DNA of 64,000 bases from DASXQK01 sp963757155. Lineage in GTDB: Bacteria > Pseudomonadota > Alphaproteobacteria > Dongiales > Dongiaceae. The notes beneath the pieces are model-generated. The model ran no database searches and was not told the DNA's origin. It saw only the letters and a program-made list of their open reading frames with translations. Location: positions 335,974-399,973 of the forward strand of contig CAVWQS010000006.1 of NCBI GenBank assembly GCA_963757155.1. Direction: 5' to 3'. Position 1 is the first letter of the stretch, and every line of letters begins with the position of its first letter. This document shows, piece after piece, positions 52,811 to 61,490 of the stretch. The position numbers and the translations under genes are program-made.

Positions 52811-53095
52811 TCATGGAGATGTAATACTTCCAGTAACCGTCCATTTACCCAGTGTCAAGACAGGGTGCCAGAAGCTGAAGGGCCAGAAGAAGATTGAAAT
52901 GAAGTACTGCACCCAGCTATGGAGCGAAGTAAGACTACTTGAAGTCGACGGAATATGGGGAGGCGCTGTGTTATGGAAGACGCCGATCAGAATGTAGATC
53001 GCGATGAAAAGCCCAAACCTGGTGAAAAGGATTACAATATAAGCAGCAATCCCCTGATATGTGCCACCGCCCGAGGTGATGACCTTCGAAGGCAC
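52811..53095 (-). CDS. Small two-helix membrane protein, AT-rich gene
   Basis: GTG 53095 has AGGAGGTGA, an essentially perfect Shine-Dalgarno sequence, five bases upstream. The 94-residue product has two hydrophobic segments: YIVILFTRFGLFIAIYILIG and YFISIFFWPFSFW. A Ser-rich loop separates them. The gene is much less GC-rich than its surroundings. No family is recognised; phage or plasmid origin is possible. Confidence 0.6.
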   Translation of the reverse strand: MPSKVITSGGGTYQGIAAYIVILFTRFGLFIAIYILIGVFHNTAPPHIPSTSSSLTSLHSWVQYFISIFFWPFSFWHPVLTLGKWTVTGSITSP

Positions 53096-53344
53096 CTCAG
53101 CTCACCTCCTGTGTGGACGCTGGAAGTGGTGCGTATGGGTGACCGCTTGCGGTCAGTACCCCGGACGATCTTCGTGCGCAACGTCACGAAGCCGTCAACC
53201 TGGTGGCTTACGCGCGGAGCGCGGCAACCTGCAGGCGCAGGATGCCGTGCTGGTCATTAGGATAAACCACCATTCCAACGTAGTCACCTCGCCACTCCTG
53301 CATCAGCGAGGGAAATATGATCAGCACCATCGGCCTCCAGGAGA

Positions 53345-53671
53345 GACCGAAGCACGAGACCATCCGGACTTGAGCGATCTTGTACATCGACGGCAGCGAG
53401 GCTGCCGGCACCGTCCGGTTCGGCCAGGACGTTGCCGACTACGAAATCGACCTGAATTCTGAGCACACCGACGAGCTCCACTCCGCGCTGCGGACATACA
53501 TCGACCACGCCCGCAAGGTCGGCGGTGCCTCCAGTCGGGCCCCTCGCCGGCAGCGTCATCGACACCACCGCGGTCCGCACCCGGGCCAGGGAACAGGGCA
53601 TCGACATCAAGGACCGCGGCCGCGTACCCGCCGACATCGTCGCCAAGTACGAGGCGGCAACCGGGCGGTAA
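53345..53671 (+). pseudogene. Broken lsr2-like gene
   Basis: Residues YIDGSEAAGTVRFGQDVADYEIDLN with HTDELHSALRTYIDHARKV match the Lsr2 N-terminal dimerisation domain. In another frame, REQGIDIKDRGRVPADIVAKYEAA matches its C-terminal AT-hook-like DNA-binding domain. A TGA stop lies just before the first part and a frameshift near 53530 splits the two. Lsr2 silences AT-rich foreign DNA. Confidence 0.78.
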
Positions 53672-53838
53672 CCACTCGCTGAGCCTGACTTTCCACCGCC
53701 TATCGGCACCGCAAAGAACACTTCGCAGAGCCCCTTGCACGCCAAGGGCAGGCACGGCCAGCGCCGACAACGGGCTGCCAGGGGCCATATCGCCGTGATG
53801 GCTGAACTGCGCGACGCCGACCGCGGACACGCGCGCGA

Positions 53839-53862
53839 ATAGCCGCCGTTCTGGGCGGCTAT
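53839..53862. terminator. Stem-loop, possible terminator
   Basis: ATAGCCGCC-GTTCTG-GGCGGCTAT forms a nine-base perfect stem between the lsr2 remnant and rnpB. It has no T-run, so termination is uncertain. Bases 53,672-53,838 show nothing recognisable. Confidence 0.4.
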
Positions 53863-53999
53863 CGATCTTCGACACAAGCCAAAAGAGGTGCGCGGAATTG
53901 CTCAAGCGTAGTCACGACGACTTCGCCAAATTCCTTAATTACTTCAACACCCATGTATTTATCAAGCTCAATTGACAGGCTGCCGACAATTATGTAAAG
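53859..53999 (-). other. Short open frame beside rnpB, origin unclear
   Basis: The minus-strand frame reads YIIVGSLSIELDKYMGVEVIKEFGEVV with LEQFRAPLLACVED and looks protein-like. Its upstream part, however, lies within the RNase P RNA gene. It may be a decayed gene tail. It is not called as a gene. Confidence 0.25.
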
Positions 54000-54000
54000 G

Positions 54001-54410
54001 GGTGAGCCGGCCTGTAGGCCGGGTTCTGTGCCCTCGCGTTGCCGCGAGGCGACGGTCATCCATCTAGGGCCGCCGTTGCCGGCGACCTCGTGCGGTCTAC
54101 CCGCGGGCATCGGGCGGGCAGCCCTCGAACGCTCGCGCAGGCCCCCGGCCGAAGCCGGAAGCCCTCTTGACCTTGCTCCGGGTGGGGTTTACCTAGCCGC
54201 TGCAGTCACCTGCGGCGCTGGTGGTCTCTTACACCACCGTTTCACCCTTACCCGCCAGCCAAAGCTGACGGGCGGTTTGCTTTCTGTGGCACTGTCCCGC
54301 GGGTCACCCCGGGTCGGCGTTACCGACCACCCTGCCGTGTGGAGCCCGGACCTTCCTCACCGGGCCGCGAAGGCCCGGCGCGACCGCCCGGCCGACTCAC
54401 CCAAGGGAAA
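54001..54410 (-). ncRNA. rnpB: RNase P RNA (bacterial class A)
   Basis: Reading the minus strand from about 54,410, the universally conserved blocks of bacterial RNase P RNA appear in order. They are GAGGAAGGTCCGGGCTCCAC (54339-54358), GGTAACGCC, ACAGAAA, GGGTGAAACGGTGGTG with AGACCACC, AGGTAAACCCC, and GATGGATGACC near the end. The RNA closes with ACAGAACCCGGCCTACAGGC. Length of about 410 and GC-rich helices fit actinobacteria. It is the catalytic subunit that trims tRNA 5' leaders. Being essential, it marks this part as chromosomal. The ends are approximate. Confidence 0.95.
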
Positions 54411-54561
54411 GAGTACTGCTACTCAGGCGTGCCCGTGCGATAGCGCGCTCGAGGCAGGCGCCGCGCCGGGAGGAACTGCCCCTGTTAGACCGGCTGCATG
54501 TTTCCTATTAATCTGACCTGTATAGAAGTTATATCCGCGAGCCGTGACGAGGAAGTCCAGC

Positions 54562-55341
54562 ATGACTGTCAGCGACCAGCACTCATCCATCGCCAGCTGG
54601 ACCGAGCCGGAAGGGCTCAACCCGCGCGGCACCATCGTCGTCGTCCCCGGCCGGGGCGAGCGTCCGGACCTCTACGAGCGGTTCGGCCGTCAGCTCTCCG
54701 GTGACGCTTACCGGGTATACGCGGCCGCCAACCCGGTCGAGGACGCGGCGCTCGCCGAGAAGCAGGTCAGGAACCTGCTCGACGGCCCGAAGCCGGTCGT
54801 GCTCGCCGGGTCGGACACCGGCGCGCTGTTCGCGATAGGGCTCGTGGCGTCGGGGCGGCTCCCCGAGGCCGACGCGCTCGTGCTCGCGGGACTGCCGACG
54901 GTCACGGCTCGGCCCGGACCGGATGCTGCCGCCGAGACCACGGCGGGCGGCGGCCAGACCGCCGACTCCGGGTGGGAGGCGGAGCTCGAGGCCAGGACGG
55001 CCTGCCCCACGCACCGCGGCAGGCTCGCCGGGCCCGTCCTGCGTCGTGGCGCGCTTTACGAGCCCGTGCCTGACGGCTGGCTGGACCTGGCGGACCTCAA
55101 GGCTTTCGCCGTACCGGTCCTCGGCATCCACGGCGCGGCGGATTCCATCAGCCCCCTGGCCGCCGCCCGGGAGAAGTACGCCGACGCCCCGCACGCGGAG
55201 CTTGTCAGTATCGCCGACGGCCGCCACGACGCCTTCAACGACATCACGCACCGCACGGCCGCGGCCACGATCGTCCTGTTCCTCGAACGCCTCCGGCTGG
55301 GAACCGACCTGCCGCCGATCGCGGTCCGCGAGGAACTGTGA
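54562..55341 (+). CDS. Alpha/beta hydrolase
   Basis: ATG 54562 follows GAGGAAG. This protein of 259 residues has an alpha/beta hydrolase fold: TIVVVPGRGERPDLYERFG (oxyanion region), VLAGSDTGALFAIGL, GIHGAADSISPL and a late IADGRHDAFND His. The nucleophile elbow reads GSDTG, so Asp is at the usual nucleophile position as in some lyases or dehalogenases, rather than Ser. The substrate is unknown. It lies 150 bases from rnpB on the opposite strand. Confidence 0.82.
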   Translation: MTVSDQHSSIASWTEPEGLNPRGTIVVVPGRGERPDLYERFGRQLSGDAYRVYAAANPVEDAALAEKQVRNLLDGPKPVVLAGSDTGALFAIGLVASGRLPEADALVLAGLPTVTARPGPDAAAETTAGGGQTADSGWEAELEARTACPTHRGRLAGPVLRRGALYEPVPDGWLDLADLKAFAVPVLGIHGAADSISPLAAAREKYADAPHAELVSIADGRHDAFNDITHRTAAATIVLFLERLRLGTDLPPIAVREEL

Positions 55342-55488
55342 GCCCGCCCAGCCGGGCGGGTTAGGCGGGCCGCCGGGGGCGGGCGGGGCCCCACAGGTGA
55401 GCATCATGCGGTCGGCCACCCGCGCGGCGGCCCGCGTGTCCTGCCCGCCGGGCGGTGGCGAGTCGGCTTGTCCCCTATTGTGGGCGCG

Positions 55489-56236
55489 GTGAGCCTCAGC
55501 ACGTCGTGTTCGCTCGCCGTGGGGTGCGCCATGGCGACTGTGCTCCTCGCGGCCTGCTCGCCGCCGCGCGCCGCGCAGCGCGCCGCCTCGTACGCCCGCC
55601 GCGCCGCACACCGCGAGCCTGGCCGCCGGCGGGCGCTCGCGTGCCACCCTGGACGTGGTCACGGGCACCGCGCTGCTCACGATCGGCGTGGCGGACTTCG
55701 ATCCTGGCGGACCGCTGCTGCGGGCGAGCACGCCCGCGGGCGACCCGCCGCCCCTGCTGCGGGAGACCGACGCGGACGGCACCTCCCCTGCGGGGCAAGA
55801 CCCGCTGGTCACCCTGTCGGCGAAGAACGCGTCCACCGTCACGGTTACGCTGAACGCGGCCGTCAGCTGGCAGCTCGACCTGGCGGGCGGCACCTCGCGG
55901 ACCGTCGCCGACCTGCGCGGCGGCCAGGTGACCGGCATCTCGCTCACGGCCGGCACCGATGTCATCGACCTGATCCTGCCGCGGCCGCACGGGCGCGTAC
56001 CGGTCCAGCTCGGGGCCGGGGCCAGCCAGTTCCTGCTCAGCCTGCCGGGCGGGGTCCCGGTCAGGGTGACCGCCGCCAGCGGCGCGGGCGAGGTATCGCT
56101 GGAGGGCCAGGACCACTCCGGCGTCGCCGGCGGGTCGGTGTTCACCACGCCGGGCTGGGCGCCCGGCGCGACCGGGCTCGACATCGACGCACTCGCCGGC
56201 GCAGGCCGCATCGCGGTCACGGCAAGGCCGGGCTAG
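55489..56236 (+). CDS. Lipoprotein of unknown function, frameshifted
   Basis: GTG 55489 begins a lipoprotein signal (MATVLLAACSPP) with a clear lipobox. The mature part (ATLDVVTGTALLTIGVADFDPGG, VSWQLDLAGGTSRTVADLRGG) lies in another frame after an indel near 55600. The mature part is beta-rich with repeated VTAxSGAGEV-like turns, resembling adhesin or DUF4097-type repeats. It is probably an exported, membrane-tethered protein; its role is unknown. Confidence 0.65.
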
Positions 56237-56315
56237 CGAACGGGCGCGCGGTTTCCCTGGCGGGGAACCAGCGCACCCGTTCGGAGTGCTCGGCTTTGAC
56301 CTTGCCTTGCGAGGG

Positions 56316-57826
56316 CTACGCCTCGACAGAAGCCGGGACGGACTCGGGCTCGGACTCAGCCGCTGCCGCGGGTGCCCCGGCGGCGGGCGCCGCGGCCTTG
56401 GGCTTCGGCCGGACGAGGGTGAACACCGCCACGGCGGCGATGAAACCAAGGCCCGCGGCGACGGCGTAAGCGAGGTCGAGGCCGTCGGCGAACGCCTGGT
56501 GCACCACCGGGGCAAGCGCGGGAGTGCGCGCCAGCACCGCCTGGGCCTGCCCGCCGCTCAGTGCCGCCGGCAGCCCGCCGCCCGCGGACCGTGCGACAGC
56601 CCGGAGTCGAAGACCTCGCCGAGCACCGCGATGCCGAAGGCGTAGCCGAGCTGCCTGAAGGCGCTCAGCGCGCCCCCCGCCATGCCCGCCTGCTCCCGCG
56701 GGACGGCGGACATCGCGGTCGAGGTCAGCGACGCCATGGCAAGGCCCGCGCCGACCCCCACGAGCACCAGGCCAGGGATGACCACCGGCCAGCTGGAGTT
56801 CTCCCTGATCACCGCCTGGGCGAGCGCGCCGATGCCGATGACGAGCAGCCCGGTGCCGACCATCCACCGCGGCGACGTCCGGTGCAGGAAGCGGCCGACC
56901 TGCCCCGACACGATGAACGCGGAGGCGGCGCACGGGAGCACGACCAGGCCCGCCTGGATGGCGCTCAGGCCGAGGACCGACTGGAGCCAGAGCGACTGGT
57001 AGGTCATGCCCGCCCAGGCCGCCGCGGACAGCAGGGCCCCGGCGAGCAGCATCGCGGTGAACGTCGGGTTCCGCAGTAGCTTCAGGTCGAGCATCGGGGC
57101 CGCGCTGCGGCGCTCGGTTACGACGAACGCCGCCAGGCCGGCGGCCGCGACCGCGATCAGGGCGATGGTCTCGGTTGACCCCCACGCGCCCCGGATGAGC
57201 GCGTAGGTGAGCGCGGCGACCGCGATGGTGAAGGACGCCATGCCTGGCACGTCGATCCGCCTGGGGTTCGGGTCGCGCGACTCGGTGACGACCCGCAGGG
57301 TCAGCGCGACGGCGACGACGCTGACCGGCAGGTTGACCAGGAAGATCCACCGCCAGCCGAAGTTCGCGGTGAGCAGCCCGCCGATGATCGGCCCCACCGC
57401 CGACGCGGCCCCGTTGACCGCCCCCCAGATGCCGAAGGCCATGCCGCGCTCGCGCCCGGTATAGGTGTTGCTGATCAGTGCCATCGTTGTCGCGAACATC
57501 GCCGCGGCGCCCACGCCCTGTACGCCGCGCGCGGCGATCAGCAGGCCGACGTTCGGCGCCAGGCCGCAGGTGAGCGACGCGGCGGCGAAGAGCACGAGCC
57601 CGATGAGGTAGAGCCTGCGGCGCCCGAAGCGGTCCGCCACCGCGCCTATGGTCAGCACTAGCGCCCCGAGCACCAGCGCGTACAGGTCGATGACCCACTG
57701 CAGGTCGCTGAAGGTCGTGTTCAGCTGCCGCGCCATGTCGGGCAGCGCCACGTTCACGATCGTCACGTCGACCAGCAGCATGCAAGCCCCGGCGCAGATC
57801 GCCACCAGGGGCCACCACTTGCGCAT
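56316..57826 (-). CDS. MFS drug exporter (DHA2, 14-helix type), frameshift near C terminus
   Basis: ATG 57826 follows GGAAGGAACC. The N-terminal motif D1 LLVDVTIVNVALPDMARQL, motif A GAVADRFGRRRLYLIG and motif C GAASAVGPIIGGLLT are those of DHA2/EmrB-type exporters. The last two helices (FADGLDLAYAVAAGLGFIAAVAVF) lie in another frame after an indel near 56597. Restored, the length is about 504 residues. It is divergent from an Lrp/AsnC regulator, which probably controls it. Confidence 0.88.
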
Positions 57827-58045
57827 CGTTGGTTCCTTCCATTGACTCATCCGCCGGCTCCCCTCGCCTTCTCCTCGATGAGCAGACGATCGGCCGGCCG
57901 CCACCGGGACACTCTGCCTCTCCGCGAACCAGGCGCCCCGCGGAGGCTCCTCTGCCTCCTCGACATACGATCCGCTATCCGCGGCCGGATCTGTAGTCGC
58001 ATCGGCCAGATGCGCCGGTTCCCGACATTTGCTAGCGTCGCCCTG

Positions 58046-59029
58046 GTGGAAACCATCACGGTTGACGATCTCGACCGGCAGCTCGCGCAGTGCCTCGGCG
58101 TGGACGGGCGCGCGTCGTTCAGCGCGATCGCCCAGGTCCTCGGCGCCTCCGACCAGACCATCGCCCGCCGGTACCGCCGGCTGCGGTCCGCGGGCGCGCT
58201 GCGCGTCGTCGGCCTTAAGTACCCCAAGTCGTCTGGGTACGCGAACTGGTTCCTGCGGCTGCGCTGCGTCCCCGGGTCCGGTGAGGCGATCGCCGCCGCC
58301 CTCGCCCGGCGCGAGGACACGGCCTGGGTCCAGCTGCTGTCCGGCGACACCGAGGTGCTGTGCTCGCTGCGCGGGGACGGCTCCGACGGCACCGAGTCGC
58401 TGCTCACCCGGCTGCCCAGGTCCGGGCGGATCGTCGCGGTGACCGCCTACTCACGGCTGCACATGTTCACCGGCGGCCCTGACGCGCTCGGCTTCATGGA
58501 CGTGCTGCCCGCGGACCGGGTCGCGCCGCTGCGGGTCGCGGCCCGCGGCCGGCCGCGGCCGGCCGACGTCGAGGAGGCGGAGAGCGACCTCGACGCCGCG
58601 CTGTTCTCCGCCTTCGCCCTCGACGGGCGGACCCCGTACGCCGACATCGCCGCGGCGACCTCCTACTCGGAGACGACCGTGCGGCGGCGGACGGACCAGC
58701 TCCGCGAGACGGGAGTGCTGTACTTCGACCTGGAGTTCGACATCCCGGCGTTCGGCTTCCGGTCCTCGGCGTGGCTGTTCCTGTCGGTGCCGCCGTCGCA
58801 CCTCGCGGACGTCGGCTCCGCGCTCGCGAAGTTCCCCGAGGTCGCCTACGTCAGCGCCACGACCGGCCCGGCCAACCTCGCGGCGTGCGCGGTCTGCCGC
58901 GACGAGGAGTCACTGTATGAGTTCCTGACCGCCAAGGTCGGGGCCCTGCCCGGCGTGGAGCGGGTGGAAACCGCGCCGATCATCCGCACGGTCAAGCAGG
59001 CCTCCCCCGTCATGGTGCCCCGCTCGTAA
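58046..59029 (+). CDS. Lrp/AsnC-type regulator with two HTH and two ligand domains
   Basis: GTG 58046 is preferred because the first HTH starts directly after it (DDLDRQLAQCLGVDGRASFSAIAQVLGASDQTIARRYRRL). The 327-residue protein repeats the HTH-plus-RAM-like layout: HTH 2 is LDAALFSAFALDGRTPYADIAAATSYSETTVRRR. Such double proteins are frequent in actinobacteria beside exporters or catabolic genes. It is divergent from the MFS gene. Confidence 0.85.
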   Translation: METITVDDLDRQLAQCLGVDGRASFSAIAQVLGASDQTIARRYRRLRSAGALRVVGLKYPKSSGYANWFLRLRCVPGSGEAIAAALARREDTAWVQLLSGDTEVLCSLRGDGSDGTESLLTRLPRSGRIVAVTAYSRLHMFTGGPDALGFMDVLPADRVAPLRVAARGRPRPADVEEAESDLDAALFSAFALDGRTPYADIAAATSYSETTVRRRTDQLRETGVLYFDLEFDIPAFGFRSSAWLFLSVPPSHLADVGSALAKFPEVAYVSATTGPANLAACAVCRDEESLYEFLTAKVGALPGVERVETAPIIRTVKQASPVMVPRS

Positions 59030-59126
59030 GCTCAAGAGAGCGAGTCATCCGAACGGGTGCGCGCGCCGCCTGGCCGCGCCCAGCCGGCTCCTCCGCGCGG
59101 TGGTTGCGCTAGCGCGCTTGTTGCTG

Positions 59127-60163
59127 TTATCTCCCTGCTAGGAGGGTCAGCGCGGGCGGGGCGGCGGCCAGCAGGGCGAGGACGAGGGCCAGCGCCGCGG
59201 TGTAGGCGGCCGACCTAGCCGGGCTCGAGGGGCGGAGCAGGCGCTCGACCCGGTCAGGGACCGCGCGGGCGGCCGCTGCCATGGCGCCCCGGGGAACCGC
59301 CGTGCCAAGGACGCCCGTGCTCGCGACCGCCGCGCCGGTGGCGATCGCGATAAGGGCGGCGACCAGGGCCGGCCGCCGCTGGTGCGGACGGCGGTGTCGT
59401 CGGCGGACATCTCGGCGAGCCGCGCGACCTCGGCGGCGCCGCGGGCGAACAGCGGAACGCCGGGGAAGGCTGCCGCCAGCCCGCGGGTGACCGTCGCGAG
59501 CGCGTGGTGGCCGTGCGCGAGGTGAGCGCTCTCGTGCGCGAGGACCGCGCGCAGCTGCGGCGGGTCGAGCACGGCGAGCGCGCCGCTGGTGACGACGATC
59601 GCCGCCGGGCGCCCGGCCGCGCAGTAGGCGGCGGGCCGCGGGTCGTCGAGCACGACGGCCCGCGCCCGGCCGTCGTGCTTCGCGGGGATCGCGGCCAGGC
59701 CGGCGGCGGCGTCAGCCGGCGGGCAGGCGGCGTCGGCGGCCGGGCCCGCGATGGCGCGGCCCACGAGCAGCGCGGTGCGCGCATGCGACCTGGTCTGCGC
59801 CCTGGACCGCTGAACGCGGCGGGCGTAGCGCCACGCCGCCGCCGCGGCCAGCAGCGTGGCCGTGACCGCCAGGGCCGTCACGCCGCCCTCGTAGAGCGCG
59901 CTGCGGTAGACCGCGGGGGTGCACGCCCCGCCCGCTACCGAGCGGCACAGGGCCTGGGTGAGCTGGGGCCAGTCAGCCGCGACCGTTCGGAAGGAAAGCT
60001 CGATGGCGACGGCGGCGGACGCGAGGACGCTCGCCATGGCGGCCAGCCAGGCCGCAAGGCCGGCCCGGACGCTCACGCCGCGGCGGGTCAGCGGGGCGAG
60101 CAGCGCCGGGACGCACCACGCGGCGCAGGCCGCGTAGCCGAGCAGGGCCAGGGCGGTGATCAC
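59127..60163 (-). CDS. M56-family (BlaR1-like) membrane metallopeptidase, frameshifted
   Basis: This protein of about 345 residues has several N-terminal membrane helices and the zinc motif HESAHLAHGHH. The third ligand lies in EMSADDTAV. Its tail after RTSGGR continues in another frame (LVAALIAIATGAAVAS through VERLLR and ALALVLALLAA) because of a missing base near 59378. Its GTG overlaps the BlaI stop (GTGA). BlaI/M56 pairs sense envelope stress or antibiotics, and M56 triggers BlaI cleavage. Confidence 0.87.
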
Positions 60164-60576
60164 GGCCGGCGGCCGGCGAGCTTCGCGAGGACCGCGCGGA
60201 GCGCCGCGGACTCGCTGCCGTCCATCTGCGCGACGAAGTGGCTGAGCACCGCCTCGGTGTCGCCCGCCGCCGCCATCGCCTCGCGCATCAGGCGGGCGCT
60301 GTACTCCTCGCGGGTCGCGACCGGCGTGTAGCGGTAGGCCTTGCCGTCCCGCTCCCTGGCCAGCCAGCCCTTGCGGTGCAGGTTGTCCATGGTCGACATG
60401 ACGGTCGTGTAGGCGATGTTGCGTTCCTCGCGCAGTGCCTCGAAGAGGTCGCGGACGGTGAGGGTACCGCCGTGATCCCAGATCCGGTGCATGAGCACCG
60501 CCTCTAGATCGCCGAACCCGCGCATCCGCTTCTCCGCCCTTCTCGCCTCGTGTCTCGCGTTTACCGTCACGCCCAT
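60160..60576 (-). CDS. BlaI/MecI/CopY-family repressor
   Basis: ATG 60576 gives 138 residues with the BlaI winged HTH: GFGDLEAVLMHRIWDHGGTLTVRDLFEALREERNIAYTTVMSTMDNL then HRKGWLARERDGKAYRYTPV. The C-terminal dimerisation helices follow. It is cotranscribed and coupled with the M56 gene. The palindromic operator just upstream indicates autoregulation and control of the divergent His-rich protein gene. Confidence 0.92.
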   Translation of the reverse strand: MGVTVNARHEARRAEKRMRGFGDLEAVLMHRIWDHGGTLTVRDLFEALREERNIAYTTVMSTMDNLHRKGWLARERDGKAYRYTPVATREEYSARLMREAMAAAGDTEAVLSHFVAQMDGSESAALRAVLAKLAGRRP

Positions 60577-60585
60577 CCTACTTGC

Positions 60586-60609
60586 TACTATCTCCGTACG
60601 TAGATAGTA
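60586..60609. promoter_or_regulatory. BlaI operator palindrome in divergent promoter
   Basis: The central palindrome CTATCTCCGTACGTAGATAG (60588-60607) extends to 24 bases with one mismatched pair. Its TACTATC/GATAGTA ends resemble BlaI-type operators with TAC/GTA cores. It lies 10 bases before the blaI start and 31 bases before the divergent GTG 60640, so one site can serve both genes. Further GTAG half sites follow to about 60625. Confidence 0.75.
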
Positions 60610-60639
60610 CGTAGTTAGCCCGTAGATTTGGAGATCGCG

Positions 60640-61431
60640 GTGTCCGGACGCAACTCGCGGGACAGCAGGCGGCGCGCGCTTGAAGAGGCCCGCCAGGCGC
60701 AGCAGCGGCGCAAGCGCCGGCTGCGGCTGGCCGCCTGGTGCGGCGCCGTCGTCGTGGTGGCCGGCGCGGGGCTCGGCCTCGGGATCGGCTTGTCGGGGTC
60801 TGGCTCGGCCGCGGCGGCCGGGCCGGGCGCCGCTCCCGGCAGCGCGGCGTCCTACGCCCCGCTGTCGTCGCTCGGCACGCTGGCGGCGGCGCCGGCGCCG
60901 GGGGCGCTCGGGCCGGAGAGCGTGCCGATTCCCTCCGTGCCGGCGCTGGCCGGGACGTCGGCGGCCACCGCCGGGCAGGCCATTGACGGGATCAGCTGCC
61001 AGACAAGCGAGCAGACGGTGTTCCACATCCACACGCACCTGACGATCTTCGTGAACGGGCAGCAGCGCCAGGTCCCCGCGGGGATCGGCATCCCCGGCGC
61101 GGTGGCCCAGCAGACGCAGGCGGGGCCGTTCATCGGGTCGGGAACCTGCTTCTACTGGCTGCACACGCACGCGGCCGACGGGATCATCCACATCGAGTCA
61201 CCGGTTCAGCGGACCTACACGCTCGGCGAGTTCTTCGACGAGTGGGGGCAGCCGCTCGGGCCCTCCCAGGTGGGATCGGCTCACGGGAAGGTCACCGTCA
61301 CCGTGAACGGCCAGGTGTTCAAGGGCAACCCGCGCGACGTGCCGCTCGGGTCGCGCGAGAACCTCCAGGTCCAGGTGGGGACGCCGCTGATCGCGCCGGA
61401 AACGATCAACTGGTCGAGCACCGGGCTGTAG
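60640..61431 (+). CDS. Membrane-anchored extracytoplasmic protein with paired HxHTH motifs
   Basis: GTG 60640 follows TTGGAG. This 263-residue protein has a basic N terminus, one membrane helix (LAAWCGAVVVVAGAGLGLGI) and an Ala/Pro/Gly-rich linker. The C-terminal domain carries two His clusters, FHIHTHLTIFVNGQQ and CFYWLHTHAADGIIHIE, two Cys, and YTLGEFFDEWGQ. The His pattern suggests a metal site outside the membrane. I know no assigned function. Divergence from blaI across a shared operator suggests it belongs to the BlaI/M56 response. Confidence 0.75.
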   Translation: MSGRNSRDSRRRALEEARQAQQRRKRRLRLAAWCGAVVVVAGAGLGLGIGLSGSGSAAAAGPGAAPGSAASYAPLSSLGTLAAAPAPGALGPESVPIPSVPALAGTSAATAGQAIDGISCQTSEQTVFHIHTHLTIFVNGQQRQVPAGIGIPGAVAQQTQAGPFIGSGTCFYWLHTHAADGIIHIESPVQRTYTLGEFFDEWGQPLGPSQVGSAHGKVTVTVNGQVFKGNPRDVPLGSRENLQVQVGTPLIAPETINWSSTGL

Positions 61432-61490
61432 GGCCTGGGCCGACGCGCCCGCCTGCCGTGCCGCCCGGGTCGCATGAGAACCTTTCAGGC

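Noticed and set aside
54028..54516. Open frames across the RNase P RNA gene
   Set aside because: They coincide with the conserved structural blocks of rnpB and are not protein-like.
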